Below, one piece after another: positions 24,320-32,395 of a DNA stretch of 46,055 nt. The DNA is from SAR324 cluster bacterium (GTDB taxonomy: Bacteria; SAR324; NAC60-12): NCBI GenBank assembly GCA_028281495.1, contig JANQJU010000091.1, forward strand, positions 1 through 46,055, written 5' to 3'. The translations under genes were made by a program, and so were the position numbers. Each line of letters opens with the position of its first letter. Position 1 is the first letter of the stretch. Under the pieces are notes generated by a model, which saw only the letters and a program-made list of their open reading frames with translations, was not told where the DNA came from and did not search any database.

Positions 24320-25005
24320 TTTTGGTGGACTCGACAATGATAAAAGACAGTGTGAACACAATCCGATCAAAACGCGAAGCTTTAGGGTGGTCCATGAAGG
24401 ATCTAGCCGAAAAAGCAGGGGTGAATGTGGTTTCCATTTGCCATTGGGAAAATGGGAAAAAAGAGCCACGTCCTAGTAAAAAACGCCAGTTGGCCGAAGC
24501 TTTGAGTTGTTCTGTACAAGAACTGTTTCCCATGTCACCGGTTCGCCCCAAACTCACCGAAACCGATGCCACATTTTCCATGTGGTTTGTGCAAGCATGG
24601 GAGCGTCGGTTTGTATTTGAGCTGTATGGCTGGTTTGATCTATCTCGACTCCGGCAAGGCGTTCGAAACAACTTGAGCCTGAAGGATTGCCTGGTGGTGG
24701 ACCGTGCTTTGGAAATCATCATCATTCCCACCAATGAAGTCAGCGACGCACCCGCTTTATTTCGTCAGATGGATCGGGATGAATGGGTCGAAACCCCCCA
24801 ATTTTTTGATTTTGAACAACAGATGTCTGTGATGCTTTCTCGCAAGCATATTCTTCGTAACGACATCGCCTACTATCCCCACAAGCAAGGCCTTGCTTTA
24901 CAACCTGCTGTTGGCAAAGAAGCCCGTTTCCCTGAAATCACTAGCAAATTGATGGATGGTCTCCCTCATTACCGCAAAGAAACCATCGATCTGGTCTTCC
25001 GTTAA
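24316..25005 (+). CDS. XRE-family transcriptional regulator with unknown C-terminal domain
   Basis: A 229-residue protein. The N-terminal HTH (about 12-62) contains SKREALGWSMKDLAEKAGVN, VVSICHWENGKKEPRPS and LAEALSCSVQELFP, a standard XRE domain. About 160 residues follow that I do not recognise, containing FVFELYGWFDLSRL and an acidic stretch. The TTG at 24316 overlaps the STAS stop and has AGAGG just upstream; an ATG at 24337 preceded by GGTGGA is an alternative start. It may autoregulate through the repeats upstream of the operon; this is inferred. The 3' end is part of a 41-bp duplication. Confidence 0.75.
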   Translation: MILVDSTMIKDSVNTIRSKREALGWSMKDLAEKAGVNVVSICHWENGKKEPRPSKKRQLAEALSCSVQELFPMSPVRPKLTETDATFSMWFVQAWERRFVFELYGWFDLSRLRQGVRNNLSLKDCLVVDRALEIIIIPTNEVSDAPALFRQMDRDEWVETPQFFDFEQQMSVMLSRKHILRNDIAYYPHKQGLALQPAVGKEARFPEITSKLMDGLPHYRKETIDLVFR

Positions 25006-25065
25006 TTCCCTCTCTGCATAAATTCATCGCTCTCGTCTTCCGTTAATCCCCTCTCTGCATAAAAT
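24984..25065. repeat. 41-bp tandem duplication of the HTH gene's 3' end
   Basis: The stretch around GTCTTCCGTTAATTCCC at 24994, which includes the stop codon, is repeated at 25035 with few changes, a period of 41 bases. The second copy is non-coding. It shows a local slippage or duplication event. Confidence 0.7.
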
Positions 25066-25210
25066 GCATTCGGAATACAAACAGTTGAGTACAAGCTAAA
25101 TTTGGACCGCAAGGCGGGCATTGAATTTGCACAACCTTGAGGAAATGTCGGCTCACTCGCAAGAGTGATCGATTCATCACATACCCACTCACTTTCCTCA
25201 GGAGAAACCT

Positions 25211-25831
25211 ATGGATATGCTCACCCTCAACGATATCCTTAGCCAACATCAACGTTGGTTAGATTCCGAAGGCCGTGAAGGCGAACGAGCCAACCTGATG
25301 CGTGCCGATTTACGAAATGTCGACTTGAGCAATAGCAATTTATGCGAAGCGAATCTCATGGAAGCGAATCTCAAAAATTCGAATTTTCGCCAAGCCAATC
25401 TGATGCGTGCGAACTTGATGGGAGCGAATCTGCGGATGTGCGATCTCAGCCATGCTTATCTCATGCGAGCCAATCTAATGGATGCTGATATGATGGGAGC
25501 GAATCTGCACTATGCGGATCTCAGTGATGCCAATCTTCGTCATGCCTATTTGAGTGAAGCCTCCCTCAAAAATGCTTATCTGCGTAACGCCTATTTAGGC
25601 GAGGCCAATCTCACCGAAGCTGATCTCAAACACGCGTTCCTAAGCGAAGCTTACTTGAAAAATGCGTTTTTGACCGCAGCCAATCTGAACGAAGCCAATT
25701 TGCGAGATGCTTATCTGGAAGGAGCAGATTTGAATGGAGCGGACTTGATGGGGGCTAACTTAAGCGTTGCCGGGTATTCCTTCCTCAATCAGCATTATCA
25801 CGGTATTGTGGAAACATTGCGGATGCCGTAG
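25211..25831 (+). CDS. Pentapeptide-repeat protein
   Basis: A 206-residue protein with an N-terminal helix (LNDILSQHQRWLDSEGREGERA) and then about thirty continuous pentapeptide repeats of the A(D/N)LxxA type (ANLMEANLKNSNFRQANLMR), forming a right-handed quadrilateral beta-helix. No catalytic motif is visible. Such proteins may mimic DNA (as in gyrase protection) or act as binding scaffolds. The array is uninterrupted to about residue 190. It lies 29 bases before the VWA gene and both may be expressed together. Role unknown. Confidence 0.85.
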   Translation: MDMLTLNDILSQHQRWLDSEGREGERANLMRADLRNVDLSNSNLCEANLMEANLKNSNFRQANLMRANLMGANLRMCDLSHAYLMRANLMDADMMGANLHYADLSDANLRHAYLSEASLKNAYLRNAYLGEANLTEADLKHAFLSEAYLKNAFLTAANLNEANLRDAYLEGADLNGADLMGANLSVAGYSFLNQHYHGIVETLRMP

Positions 25832-25860
25832 GCGGAAATCGAGCGCTGGAGAGGGAAAGT

Positions 25861-26742
25861 ATGAAATGGCAATACGGGTTGTGTCTCTTTCTGATGCTAT
25901 TTATAGCCACCTGGGGGTGGTCCCAAGAGCAAGATTTTGATCAACCCGTGCCAGGAGGTACGAATGTCTTAGGAGCGGATGAACCCCCGCCCCCTCCACC
26001 TCCGGTTGAGGAGGAGGAAGAAGATCTAACACCTCAGCCTCCTGCCGAGCCACCTGAAGATGATGACGATGATGATGATGATGAGCCGGTCCAAGTGTTT
26101 CCAGCAGCGGATGTGATCTTGCTCATGGACGTTTCTGGTTCGATGGAAGCGTTGCTCCGCGGTGAAGAGAACATCAGCAAATTGAATGCAGCCAAACAAG
26201 CCTTGGTTCAGTTGGCCACCGATATGAAACCAGATATTCGGTTTCAGTTATGGACTTTCTCCAGCAAGCTCAAGAAACAACCCAACTCCCCTGAAGTCGA
26301 ACCTCCACCAAGAGATGTGATTTTTGAATCCATCGGTTCACGAGATTCTCCAGTCCGCCAGCATTTGATCCGAGTGATTCGGGAAGTCGAACCCCCTGGA
26401 GACGAAGCCTTAGTGACGAATCTGTATGAGGCAATTTACCGGACGATCAATTATTTTCTATCTAAAGCTTATAAACCGGCGGGCGGCAGTCGTTCTTCCT
26501 CTCAAGTGATCGTGGTACTTTCGGATGGCAAGGATGATGGTTTGTCGCCCGTGGGCTTAGGAACGATACGAAGCGCCAAGCGCCAGTACCCCAATATCGA
26601 TATTCGCACGATTGGCTATGGCATTCAGCCGGAAGATCGTCATGCGCAAATCTTGTGTCAGATTGCTACGGAAAATCGGTGTGCCTTGGCCAACGATGCG
26701 AAGAAACTGGAAGAAGTGTTGAAAGCGTTTGTGGGACAGTAG
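25861..26742 (+). CDS. Secreted von Willebrand factor A-domain protein
   Basis: A 293-residue protein with a signal peptide (about 1-22, ending WGWSQ). A low-complexity spacer follows: poly-Pro at about 42-48, a Glu run, then eight to nine Asp at about 67-74. The VWA domain (about 83-290) has an intact MIDAS metal site: D90, S92 and S94 in LMDVSGSMEAL, T186 in LVTNLYEAI, and D222 in VLSDGKDDG. Two Cys near the end (C266, C274) may pair. Such domains bind ligands through a divalent cation. It is convergent with the MFS-TerB gene, with only 7 bases between them. Confidence 0.85.
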   Translation: MKWQYGLCLFLMLFIATWGWSQEQDFDQPVPGGTNVLGADEPPPPPPPVEEEEEDLTPQPPAEPPEDDDDDDDDEPVQVFPAADVILLMDVSGSMEALLRGEENISKLNAAKQALVQLATDMKPDIRFQLWTFSSKLKKQPNSPEVEPPPRDVIFESIGSRDSPVRQHLIRVIREVEPPGDEALVTNLYEAIYRTINYFLSKAYKPAGGSRSSSQVIVVLSDGKDDGLSPVGLGTIRSAKRQYPNIDIRTIGYGIQPEDRHAQILCQIATENRCALANDAKKLEEVLKAFVGQ

Positions 26743-26749
26743 AGGAGAC

Positions 26750-29341
26750 TCAAGCCAGTTGGGTGGAGTAATAAGAATCGTAGCTCTTCCAAAGTGCAGA
26801 ACCGATTTTATGAATCATGGCTTCTTCGGTTTCATGAAGGCTGCCATCGGCTATAGCCATGCGTGTGGCTAGGGCAATAATGTTCATTTTCCATTCATCC
26901 GTGGCCACATAGGGAATTTTTTGCAGTAACAAATTGACCGCAATATCGAAACGGCTGCCCTCTTCCTCCATGCATTCCAACAATTCGTTAATAAACAGAT
27001 GGAAAACTTGTTGAGCTTCTTCGCTGCTTAAGTACTGGCGGATCTCCTCGGTGGAATCGATCCATTTTTTAGCTTCTTGTACTTCGCTTTCTTCAAGAAT
27101 GCCATCAGCAGCAGCAATCAAAGCCATCGCCGCTACAGAGGCGTAAGCATAGTTTTTTTCTGGCGTGTTGTGTGCTGGGTTCCAGCGCCGCCGGAAGTCC
27201 ACTGAAAGCGTGGCTTCGTTGCGAGAAACCAAGATGAACAGGAGCGTGACCCCTAAATAAATGCCCCCTATAATCGTGATCCCTTCTTCAATGCCGCGGA
27301 TGGTGATGATCGCTCCCATAGCAATAGGACCTATGACTTGCCCAAGGCGTTCCACCGCCCGATAGATGCCCATTGCTTGGCCTTCTCCAAGTTCCTGGGT
27401 GACTTTCAAATCGAGAGCAAACACCGTTTGTGAAGCAAATCCAAAACTTCCAGCCATGCCCAGCATGAGAATCGCAAACATCGTAGCCGAGACTCCGCTT
27501 TGGATGTAAAACAGCACCAAGCCCAACGCCCCTGAAATTCCACCTAAGGCAATGTATAGTTTTTTGTTGTCAGAACGGCTCACCAACCGGCTGATCAATG
27601 GAGCTAAAAAGATCATACACAGGCTATAGATCATAAGACTTCGCCCAATATTGGCCTGCGAAATCCCAATCCGGTTGAGGTAAATGGGGCTGATATAATA
27701 CAGGAAACCCACCGTACAAAATGCGCCCGGCATGCTACTGAAAAGAAGAAGGGCAAACATATTACGATTCGTGATAAAACGACTAATCTGACGCCATCCC
27801 AACTTGGTTTTCGCAGATGTGTCGGCTAGACGAGGTTTGGTAAAGGATTCTTTCATGAACAACACGACAAATAAGATCGGGATGCACATCAAACCCATGG
27901 CTACAAAAAAGACCGCTCCATATCCAATTCGTTCGGCTAGCATCGCTCCCAATACTTCTCCACAGATATTGCCTGCATAAAATCCAGCGACCAAGTGGGA
28001 AATGCCCTTAGCGCGAGTGGCAAAATCAGTATTGGCAAAAATAAAACCTTGGGAAGCCATCAATCCCAAGCCATATCCCAAACCGACCACCCCTCGGCAG
28101 GCAATAAACAGAACCGCATCAGTGGCAATTCCAGAAAGAAAAGAGCCAAAAGCACTCAGGGCCACACCAAACAAAAAGGGTTCATGCCACCCCCGTTTGT
28201 CCATCCAGATGCCACCCACAATAAATGAAAGCATCGTGCAAAACATGGTCACCGAGATGGGCAAACCCATGATGATATTTTTTGAAAGACCAAAAATGGG
28301 TTCGTACAGATTTTCCAGATGAAGGGGCAGAAAGGAAACGGAAAACGAAATGGCCATCAGATAGATGAAAGCCGCTGGACGAATCGCTCCATAGGCGTCT
28401 GCATCTTGTGTGGCATCGTTGGGGTAAGCTTTGGCGAGACGAGTTTTCATGTAAATCATGAAAAAAATAATAAACTCAACAACAAATAAGATCGTGATGA
28501 CAAGCACGGTCAAAGAATCCAACATCAATTCCTCTGCATGTTCCCAAATCAAAGGGGCAGATAAATAGAGATGTAGCGTGCCCTGCCATTCCTGTTGGGC
28601 ATAAAGGGGAAATACTAAAGTGTCACTGAGAGGCACAGAAATGTAGCTAAGCAGCCATTCTATTTTTAAAATGGATGGAGGTGGGTCCGGTGCTTCTGCC
28701 TGGTATACCAAACTTTGGGTGGTGTCTCGTACTTGAATGCTGCTCAGTTGTTCCAACTGCTCTAGATGTTCATGAAGGAAACCTTCCAAGTGAGTCTGTT
28801 TCCACAATGAAGGTTCTTGAGTCAGTGCGCTCTCCAACTCCGTTTGTAGGTGAGTTCCAATCGTGTGGGCCTTATCTTTGAGGGAGCTGACGTAGCTGTC
28901 TTGATAGAAATAAAAACCCCAAATGGAATAGAGCAGTTGAGCGGTGGCAATGACTCCCAAAAGGGCTAAATACACCGCAGCTTGAGGAACCTTCTTTTGA
29001 GAAGAAACATGGAAAACAGAACGAACCGCTAAAAAGAGATAAATGATGCCCAAGAGCGCAATGATCCCAATCGCGATACTGCTATACCGCAATAGATTGT
29101 TGAAATCGGTTGTGAGCTGAGGAGATTGAAAAATTTCCCAGTAGGATTTTTGAAATGAAGAAAGACTCAATGTGGCATTGAAACCCAATGCAAATAAGAG
29201 CAGTAGGCTGCTGAAAAGCCAAAGCTTGAGGCGAAAACGACTGAAATTCATATTTACCAAAGGTTTTGAGTTTTGAGGGAGACCTCTTGTAATCTCCAAT
29301 TCCCGATTTTTGAACCAATATAATAAAAAGCTATTATTCAT
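26750..29341 (-). CDS. Sensor-MFS transporter-TerB fusion protein
   Basis: About 863 residues in three parts. The N-terminal part (about 1-310) has several helices around an extracytoplasmic region of about 120 residues (AHTIGTHLQTELESAL, VFPLYAQQEWQGTLHLYL), like a periplasmic sensor. Residues about 322-708 are a twelve-helix major facilitator with motif A variant GGIWMDKRG and a repeated R-x-G-x-G pattern (RGVVGLGYGLGL). The last about 125 residues have two TerB-like alpha-helical repeats (AAMALIAAADGILEESEV; IALATRMAIADGSLHETEE). The start is uncertain: a TTG at 29374, ATG 29341 (used here) and ATG 29251 all lack a ribosome site. The last would begin exactly at a signal-anchor helix. A ligand-regulated efflux pump is inferred; cargo unknown. 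Confidence 0.75.
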   Translation of the reverse strand: MNNSFLLYWFKNRELEITRGLPQNSKPLVNMNFSRFRLKLWLFSSLLLLFALGFNATLSLSSFQKSYWEIFQSPQLTTDFNNLLRYSSIAIGIIALLGIIYLFLAVRSVFHVSSQKKVPQAAVYLALLGVIATAQLLYSIWGFYFYQDSYVSSLKDKAHTIGTHLQTELESALTQEPSLWKQTHLEGFLHEHLEQLEQLSSIQVRDTTQSLVYQAEAPDPPPSILKIEWLLSYISVPLSDTLVFPLYAQQEWQGTLHLYLSAPLIWEHAEELMLDSLTVLVITILFVVEFIIFFMIYMKTRLAKAYPNDATQDADAYGAIRPAAFIYLMAISFSVSFLPLHLENLYEPIFGLSKNIIMGLPISVTMFCTMLSFIVGGIWMDKRGWHEPFLFGVALSAFGSFLSGIATDAVLFIACRGVVGLGYGLGLMASQGFIFANTDFATRAKGISHLVAGFYAGNICGEVLGAMLAERIGYGAVFFVAMGLMCIPILFVVLFMKESFTKPRLADTSAKTKLGWRQISRFITNRNMFALLLFSSMPGAFCTVGFLYYISPIYLNRIGISQANIGRSLMIYSLCMIFLAPLISRLVSRSDNKKLYIALGGISGALGLVLFYIQSGVSATMFAILMLGMAGSFGFASQTVFALDLKVTQELGEGQAMGIYRAVERLGQVIGPIAMGAIITIRGIEEGITIIGGIYLGVTLLFILVSRNEATLSVDFRRRWNPAHNTPEKNYAYASVAAMALIAAADGILEESEVQEAKKWIDSTEEIRQYLSSEEAQQVFHLFINELLECMEEEGSRFDIAVNLLLQKIPYVATDEWKMNIIALATRMAIADGSLHETEEAMIHKIGSALWKSYDSYYSTQLA

Positions 29342-29377
29342 GACAAGCGTTAAGAACACTCGTTGTGGAGACAAATT

Positions 29378-29393
29378 TTTATAACGTTATAAA
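29378..29393. promoter_or_regulatory. Perfect 16-bp palindrome in a divergent promoter
   Basis: TTTATAACGTTATAAA lies between the MFS-fusion gene and the glycosyltransferase gene, 17 bases before the latter's ATG. A symmetric operator for a dimeric repressor is plausible; the AT-rich arms could also contain a -10 element. Confidence 0.5.
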
Positions 29394-29410
29394 TCAGTGA
29401 CTTTCCTCCC

Positions 29411-31009
29411 ATGAACCTCATAAAAAACTTTGCTCAGTACTGTACACCTCACCGTTTGGTGATTCTAATTTGTCTCCTTTATTTGATTTCTCGCGGAATT
29501 AGCATCATCTATTTTGTGCCTCACAACGATGAGATGATTTACACCGAATCGTCCCTCCGGATTGCTGACAACTGGGATTATTTTTGGTCGGGGTCGATGG
29601 ATGGGAAAATGCAAAATGAGTACAAAAAACCATTTCAGTTTTGGGTGAATTCCTTAACCGTCAAATGGCTGAAAGACCCTTTGTTTGCGAATCGTCTTTG
29701 GGCCTATTTTTTTGGGCTTTGTGGAATCTTGTTCACACAACTGCTGATGTGGCGAGCTTGGAACCCACAAGCGGCCGTATGGACTGGATTTCTCATTCTG
29801 ATTTCCGAAAATCAGTTGCTTTTTGATTCCCTCGCCATGAATGAAGCGTTTCTATATGGGATGGGAGCCGTCTATCTATATTGCCTATATGATCTTTTAG
29901 AGCGTCGTCGATGGCTTTCTGGTTTAATCGGATCTCTTTTTTGTGCTGGAGTGGTCATGACCAAAACCTCGGGATTGTTGTGGTGTGGTTTTGCATTGCT
30001 CATTCCGCTCTTGTTGCTGGCCCAACAGAGCACGACCTTGGCCCAAGCGTGGCAGGTTTTTAAAACAAACGGTTGGAAATGGTATGCCCTGACAGGTGGT
30101 ACCTTGGCCATTGCAGGGGCTATCCACCATGTCCTCATCCCTCCTCAATTTGATTCAATAAAAAGCCCTTTTGAATCCTTGTTCATCCGTAGTCTTCCAG
30201 AAATCTTGGCATTCCCCATCGATTCTTGGAGTCAAAACCTGACGCGTTATTTTAAAAGTTTAACCCTGGAGTTTTCATTTTTTCTCATTCCTTTGCTGCT
30301 GGCGATTGTGGTGACCGGTGTGTGGCTTTATCGTCGTCAGCGCGATGCTTTTGGAAAGTACCTCGTGTTGATTCTGTTATGGGTCACTGCATTTGGGTTT
30401 ATTACGATTGTCGGCAAGGTCGTGTATGTGCGGTATTATGGAATGGGGTTTTATTTCTTGTTCATGGTGCTAGGAGCGGTGCTGGCTGTCGGGGCTGAAC
30501 GGTTGAAACCCCTGCTACGATACAGTGTGATTGCGTTTGGGGTGCCAGTACTTATTGCAGTGAAAGTGGTGCATTCTTATGTTCCACTTGTGCAGTGGGG
30601 ACAGACCGATATGGCACTCCATGAAACGCCTCCAGGATGGGCCAATGGTGCTGGGATTCGAGAACTGATTGAAAAGGTTTCGCAACTGGAACCCAGTTTA
30701 TTGATTTCCGATTATCAATGGGGACATCCTTTGACCGCTCTGGTGGCTTTCCAGGGTTTGTATCCGCAAGTGACAGTGATGGATATCCATTCCTACCTAG
30801 ACACGCCCGGGGCTTATCAACATTTCCGAAGCCAAGGGAAGAAGTTTTATCTCGCTTTTGACATGCGCACGCCCGGGTCCCGACCCAAAGTGGATGATCT
30901 GCTCAACAACCCCTCTTTTTGCCATACACGTGAAGTGATTAAAAAACAGTACCGCGATCATGTGTTTGAAAATTCAGCACTGATTTTGTGTACGGTGAAG
31001 CTTCCCTAG
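29411..31009 (+). CDS. Membrane glycosyltransferase of the GT39/PMT-like superfamily
   Basis: A 532-residue protein with about ten to eleven membrane helices. The first external loop has FVPHNDEMIYTESSLR, with D40 and E41 where PMT/ArnT-type GT-C enzymes keep their catalytic acid. NEAFLYGMGAVYLY and VMTKTSGLLW follow in helices typical of this superfamily. The C-terminal about 120 residues are soluble. It should transfer a sugar from a polyprenyl-phosphate donor to a periplasmic acceptor. No glycan cluster surrounds it, so the target is unknown. No Shine-Dalgarno precedes the ATG (the bases before it read CCTCCC). Confidence 0.7.
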   Translation: MNLIKNFAQYCTPHRLVILICLLYLISRGISIIYFVPHNDEMIYTESSLRIADNWDYFWSGSMDGKMQNEYKKPFQFWVNSLTVKWLKDPLFANRLWAYFFGLCGILFTQLLMWRAWNPQAAVWTGFLILISENQLLFDSLAMNEAFLYGMGAVYLYCLYDLLERRRWLSGLIGSLFCAGVVMTKTSGLLWCGFALLIPLLLLAQQSTTLAQAWQVFKTNGWKWYALTGGTLAIAGAIHHVLIPPQFDSIKSPFESLFIRSLPEILAFPIDSWSQNLTRYFKSLTLEFSFFLIPLLLAIVVTGVWLYRRQRDAFGKYLVLILLWVTAFGFITIVGKVVYVRYYGMGFYFLFMVLGAVLAVGAERLKPLLRYSVIAFGVPVLIAVKVVHSYVPLVQWGQTDMALHETPPGWANGAGIRELIEKVSQLEPSLLISDYQWGHPLTALVAFQGLYPQVTVMDIHSYLDTPGAYQHFRSQGKKFYLAFDMRTPGSRPKVDDLLNNPSFCHTREVIKKQYRDHVFENSALILCTVKLP

Positions 31010-31337
31010 CGCAATTCAAAAGAGCCTTCCTGCATGTGTGGTTTCCCATCCTTCCTCCAAATTTCGATGTGTGGATCTCCACCCATCTTCTAGGTGCTGG
31101 TGCACCCTCTTCCAGGTAAATTTAATTTTTTCTCATTTTTACCCCACTAATATCACTGAAGATTTTTAAAAAAATCTTAAAATTTCTCTCCTCCAAATTG
31201 ATGTGGCGACCTGGTTGCAGAAGGAAAGAGTATCGCGGCTGGAGAGGTATCGAGTGATCGGGTTTCCAGCCCTTATCATTCACGAGACCTTAACGAGTAA
31301 AGCTAGGGTCCGAATCTTATGAATTCAAGGAGGTAAT
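31010..31337. other. Intergenic region before the TAXI-TRAP operon
   Basis: 328 bases without a gene. AAGATTTTT/AAAAATCTT at 31159-31178 is a perfect inverted repeat with a 2-base centre. A smaller one, GGTGC/GCACC, is at 31093-31106. The region should contain the promoter of the transporter operon; AAGGAGGT at 31327-31334 is its ribosome site. Confidence 0.5.
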
Positions 31338-32324
31338 ATGAGAAGAGGTACAATGAGAAAACGAAGCATCCGAATTTATTCCTTTTTATGTGCCGCCGTG
31401 GTGGCCACACTGTTGGTAGCTCCTAATGTGTTTGCGAAAAAACGGATTGTGTTTGGGGGCGGTCCAGCCGGGGGGACGTTCCAAGTGGTCGCGAATGCGA
31501 TTCAAGTCTATCAGCCTGTCAAGGCGATGGAAGATTATAAAATCAAGGCCCAATCGTCCGCAGGGTCTTTGGAAAACCTCAGAAAGGTGAATAAAGGGCG
31601 TTCTCACTTCGGCGTGGTGTATTCAGGGCATGTGTATCTAGGGAAAAACGGACTCTTGAAAGGTGACAAGAACAAATATGAAGACGTGCTGGCAGTTTCC
31701 TTTTTGTATGGGGCTCCCGCTCAGTTGGTGATCCGACAGGGGTCAGGAATCAAAAGTCCTGAGGACTTAGTTGGAAAGAAGATTGGTGTCGGCAATGCTG
31801 GTTCTGGAGCGTTTGCCAATAGCGAATTGTTTTTCAACCACTTAGGGGTGTGGGAAAAAATGGAACGCAACGCGATGGGGTATAACGATGCGGCAGCGGC
31901 TTTTGGTAACAATCAATTGGATGCCTTTTGGTTATTCACTGCGTTTCCGAGTGGTGCGGTCATTATGGCGGCACAGACCAACGATATTGCGTTGATCAAT
32001 CTAGAAGACTGGGCGGAAAAATCCGGTTTCTTTCAAAAGTATCCTTACTTTTCCAAGCTTGCCATTCCCTCTGAGACTTACAAAGGCGTGGGATACGACA
32101 CACCGTCTTTTCAGGATTCTGCCTTGTGGGTTGCCAGTTCCAAAACCCCAGAAGATGCGGTGTATCAACTGCTCTCTGTGATTTATACCGATGAAGGGTT
32201 GAAGCATATGGTCAGCCAAAAGAAGACCTTCAAATCGATGAGCGTGAAAAATGGGGTGAACGGGATTGTAACGCCTCTCCATCCGGGTGCCGAAAAATTC
32301 TGGAAAGAAAAAGGCATTCTGTAA
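31338..32324 (+). CDS. TAXI-family TRAP transporter solute-binding protein
   Basis: A 328-residue periplasmic protein with a twin-basic start (MRRGTMRKRS) and a signal peptide ending NVFA at residue 33. The mature start RIVFGGGPAGGTFQVVANAI is the TAXI hallmark. SSAGSLENLRKVNKGRSHFGVVYSGH and GVGNAGSGAFANSELFF follow, as in the family. TAXI proteins capture organic acids or amino acids such as glutamate for secondary transport. A strong AAGGAGGT precedes the ATG. The fused permease follows after 71 bases, forming a two-gene operon. The true substrate is not readable from sequence. Confidence 0.92.
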   Translation: MRRGTMRKRSIRIYSFLCAAVVATLLVAPNVFAKKRIVFGGGPAGGTFQVVANAIQVYQPVKAMEDYKIKAQSSAGSLENLRKVNKGRSHFGVVYSGHVYLGKNGLLKGDKNKYEDVLAVSFLYGAPAQLVIRQGSGIKSPEDLVGKKIGVGNAGSGAFANSELFFNHLGVWEKMERNAMGYNDAAAAFGNNQLDAFWLFTAFPSGAVIMAAQTNDIALINLEDWAEKSGFFQKYPYFSKLAIPSETYKGVGYDTPSFQDSALWVASSKTPEDAVYQLLSVIYTDEGLKHMVSQKKTFKSMSVKNGVNGIVTPLHPGAEKFWKEKGIL

Positions 32325-32382
32325 GTGTTGTGACAATGGCAGCAAGCAGGTGTTTGGCAAGCACCTGTTCACATTTTTGATT

Positions 32383-32390
32383 GGAGGAGG
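32383..32390 (+). promoter_or_regulatory. Ribosome binding site deciding the TRAP permease start
   Basis: GGAGGAGG, 5 bases before the ATG at 32396. It rules out the upstream in-frame TTG at 32381, which lies inside this site. Confidence 0.8.
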
Positions 32391-32395
32391 ATCCC

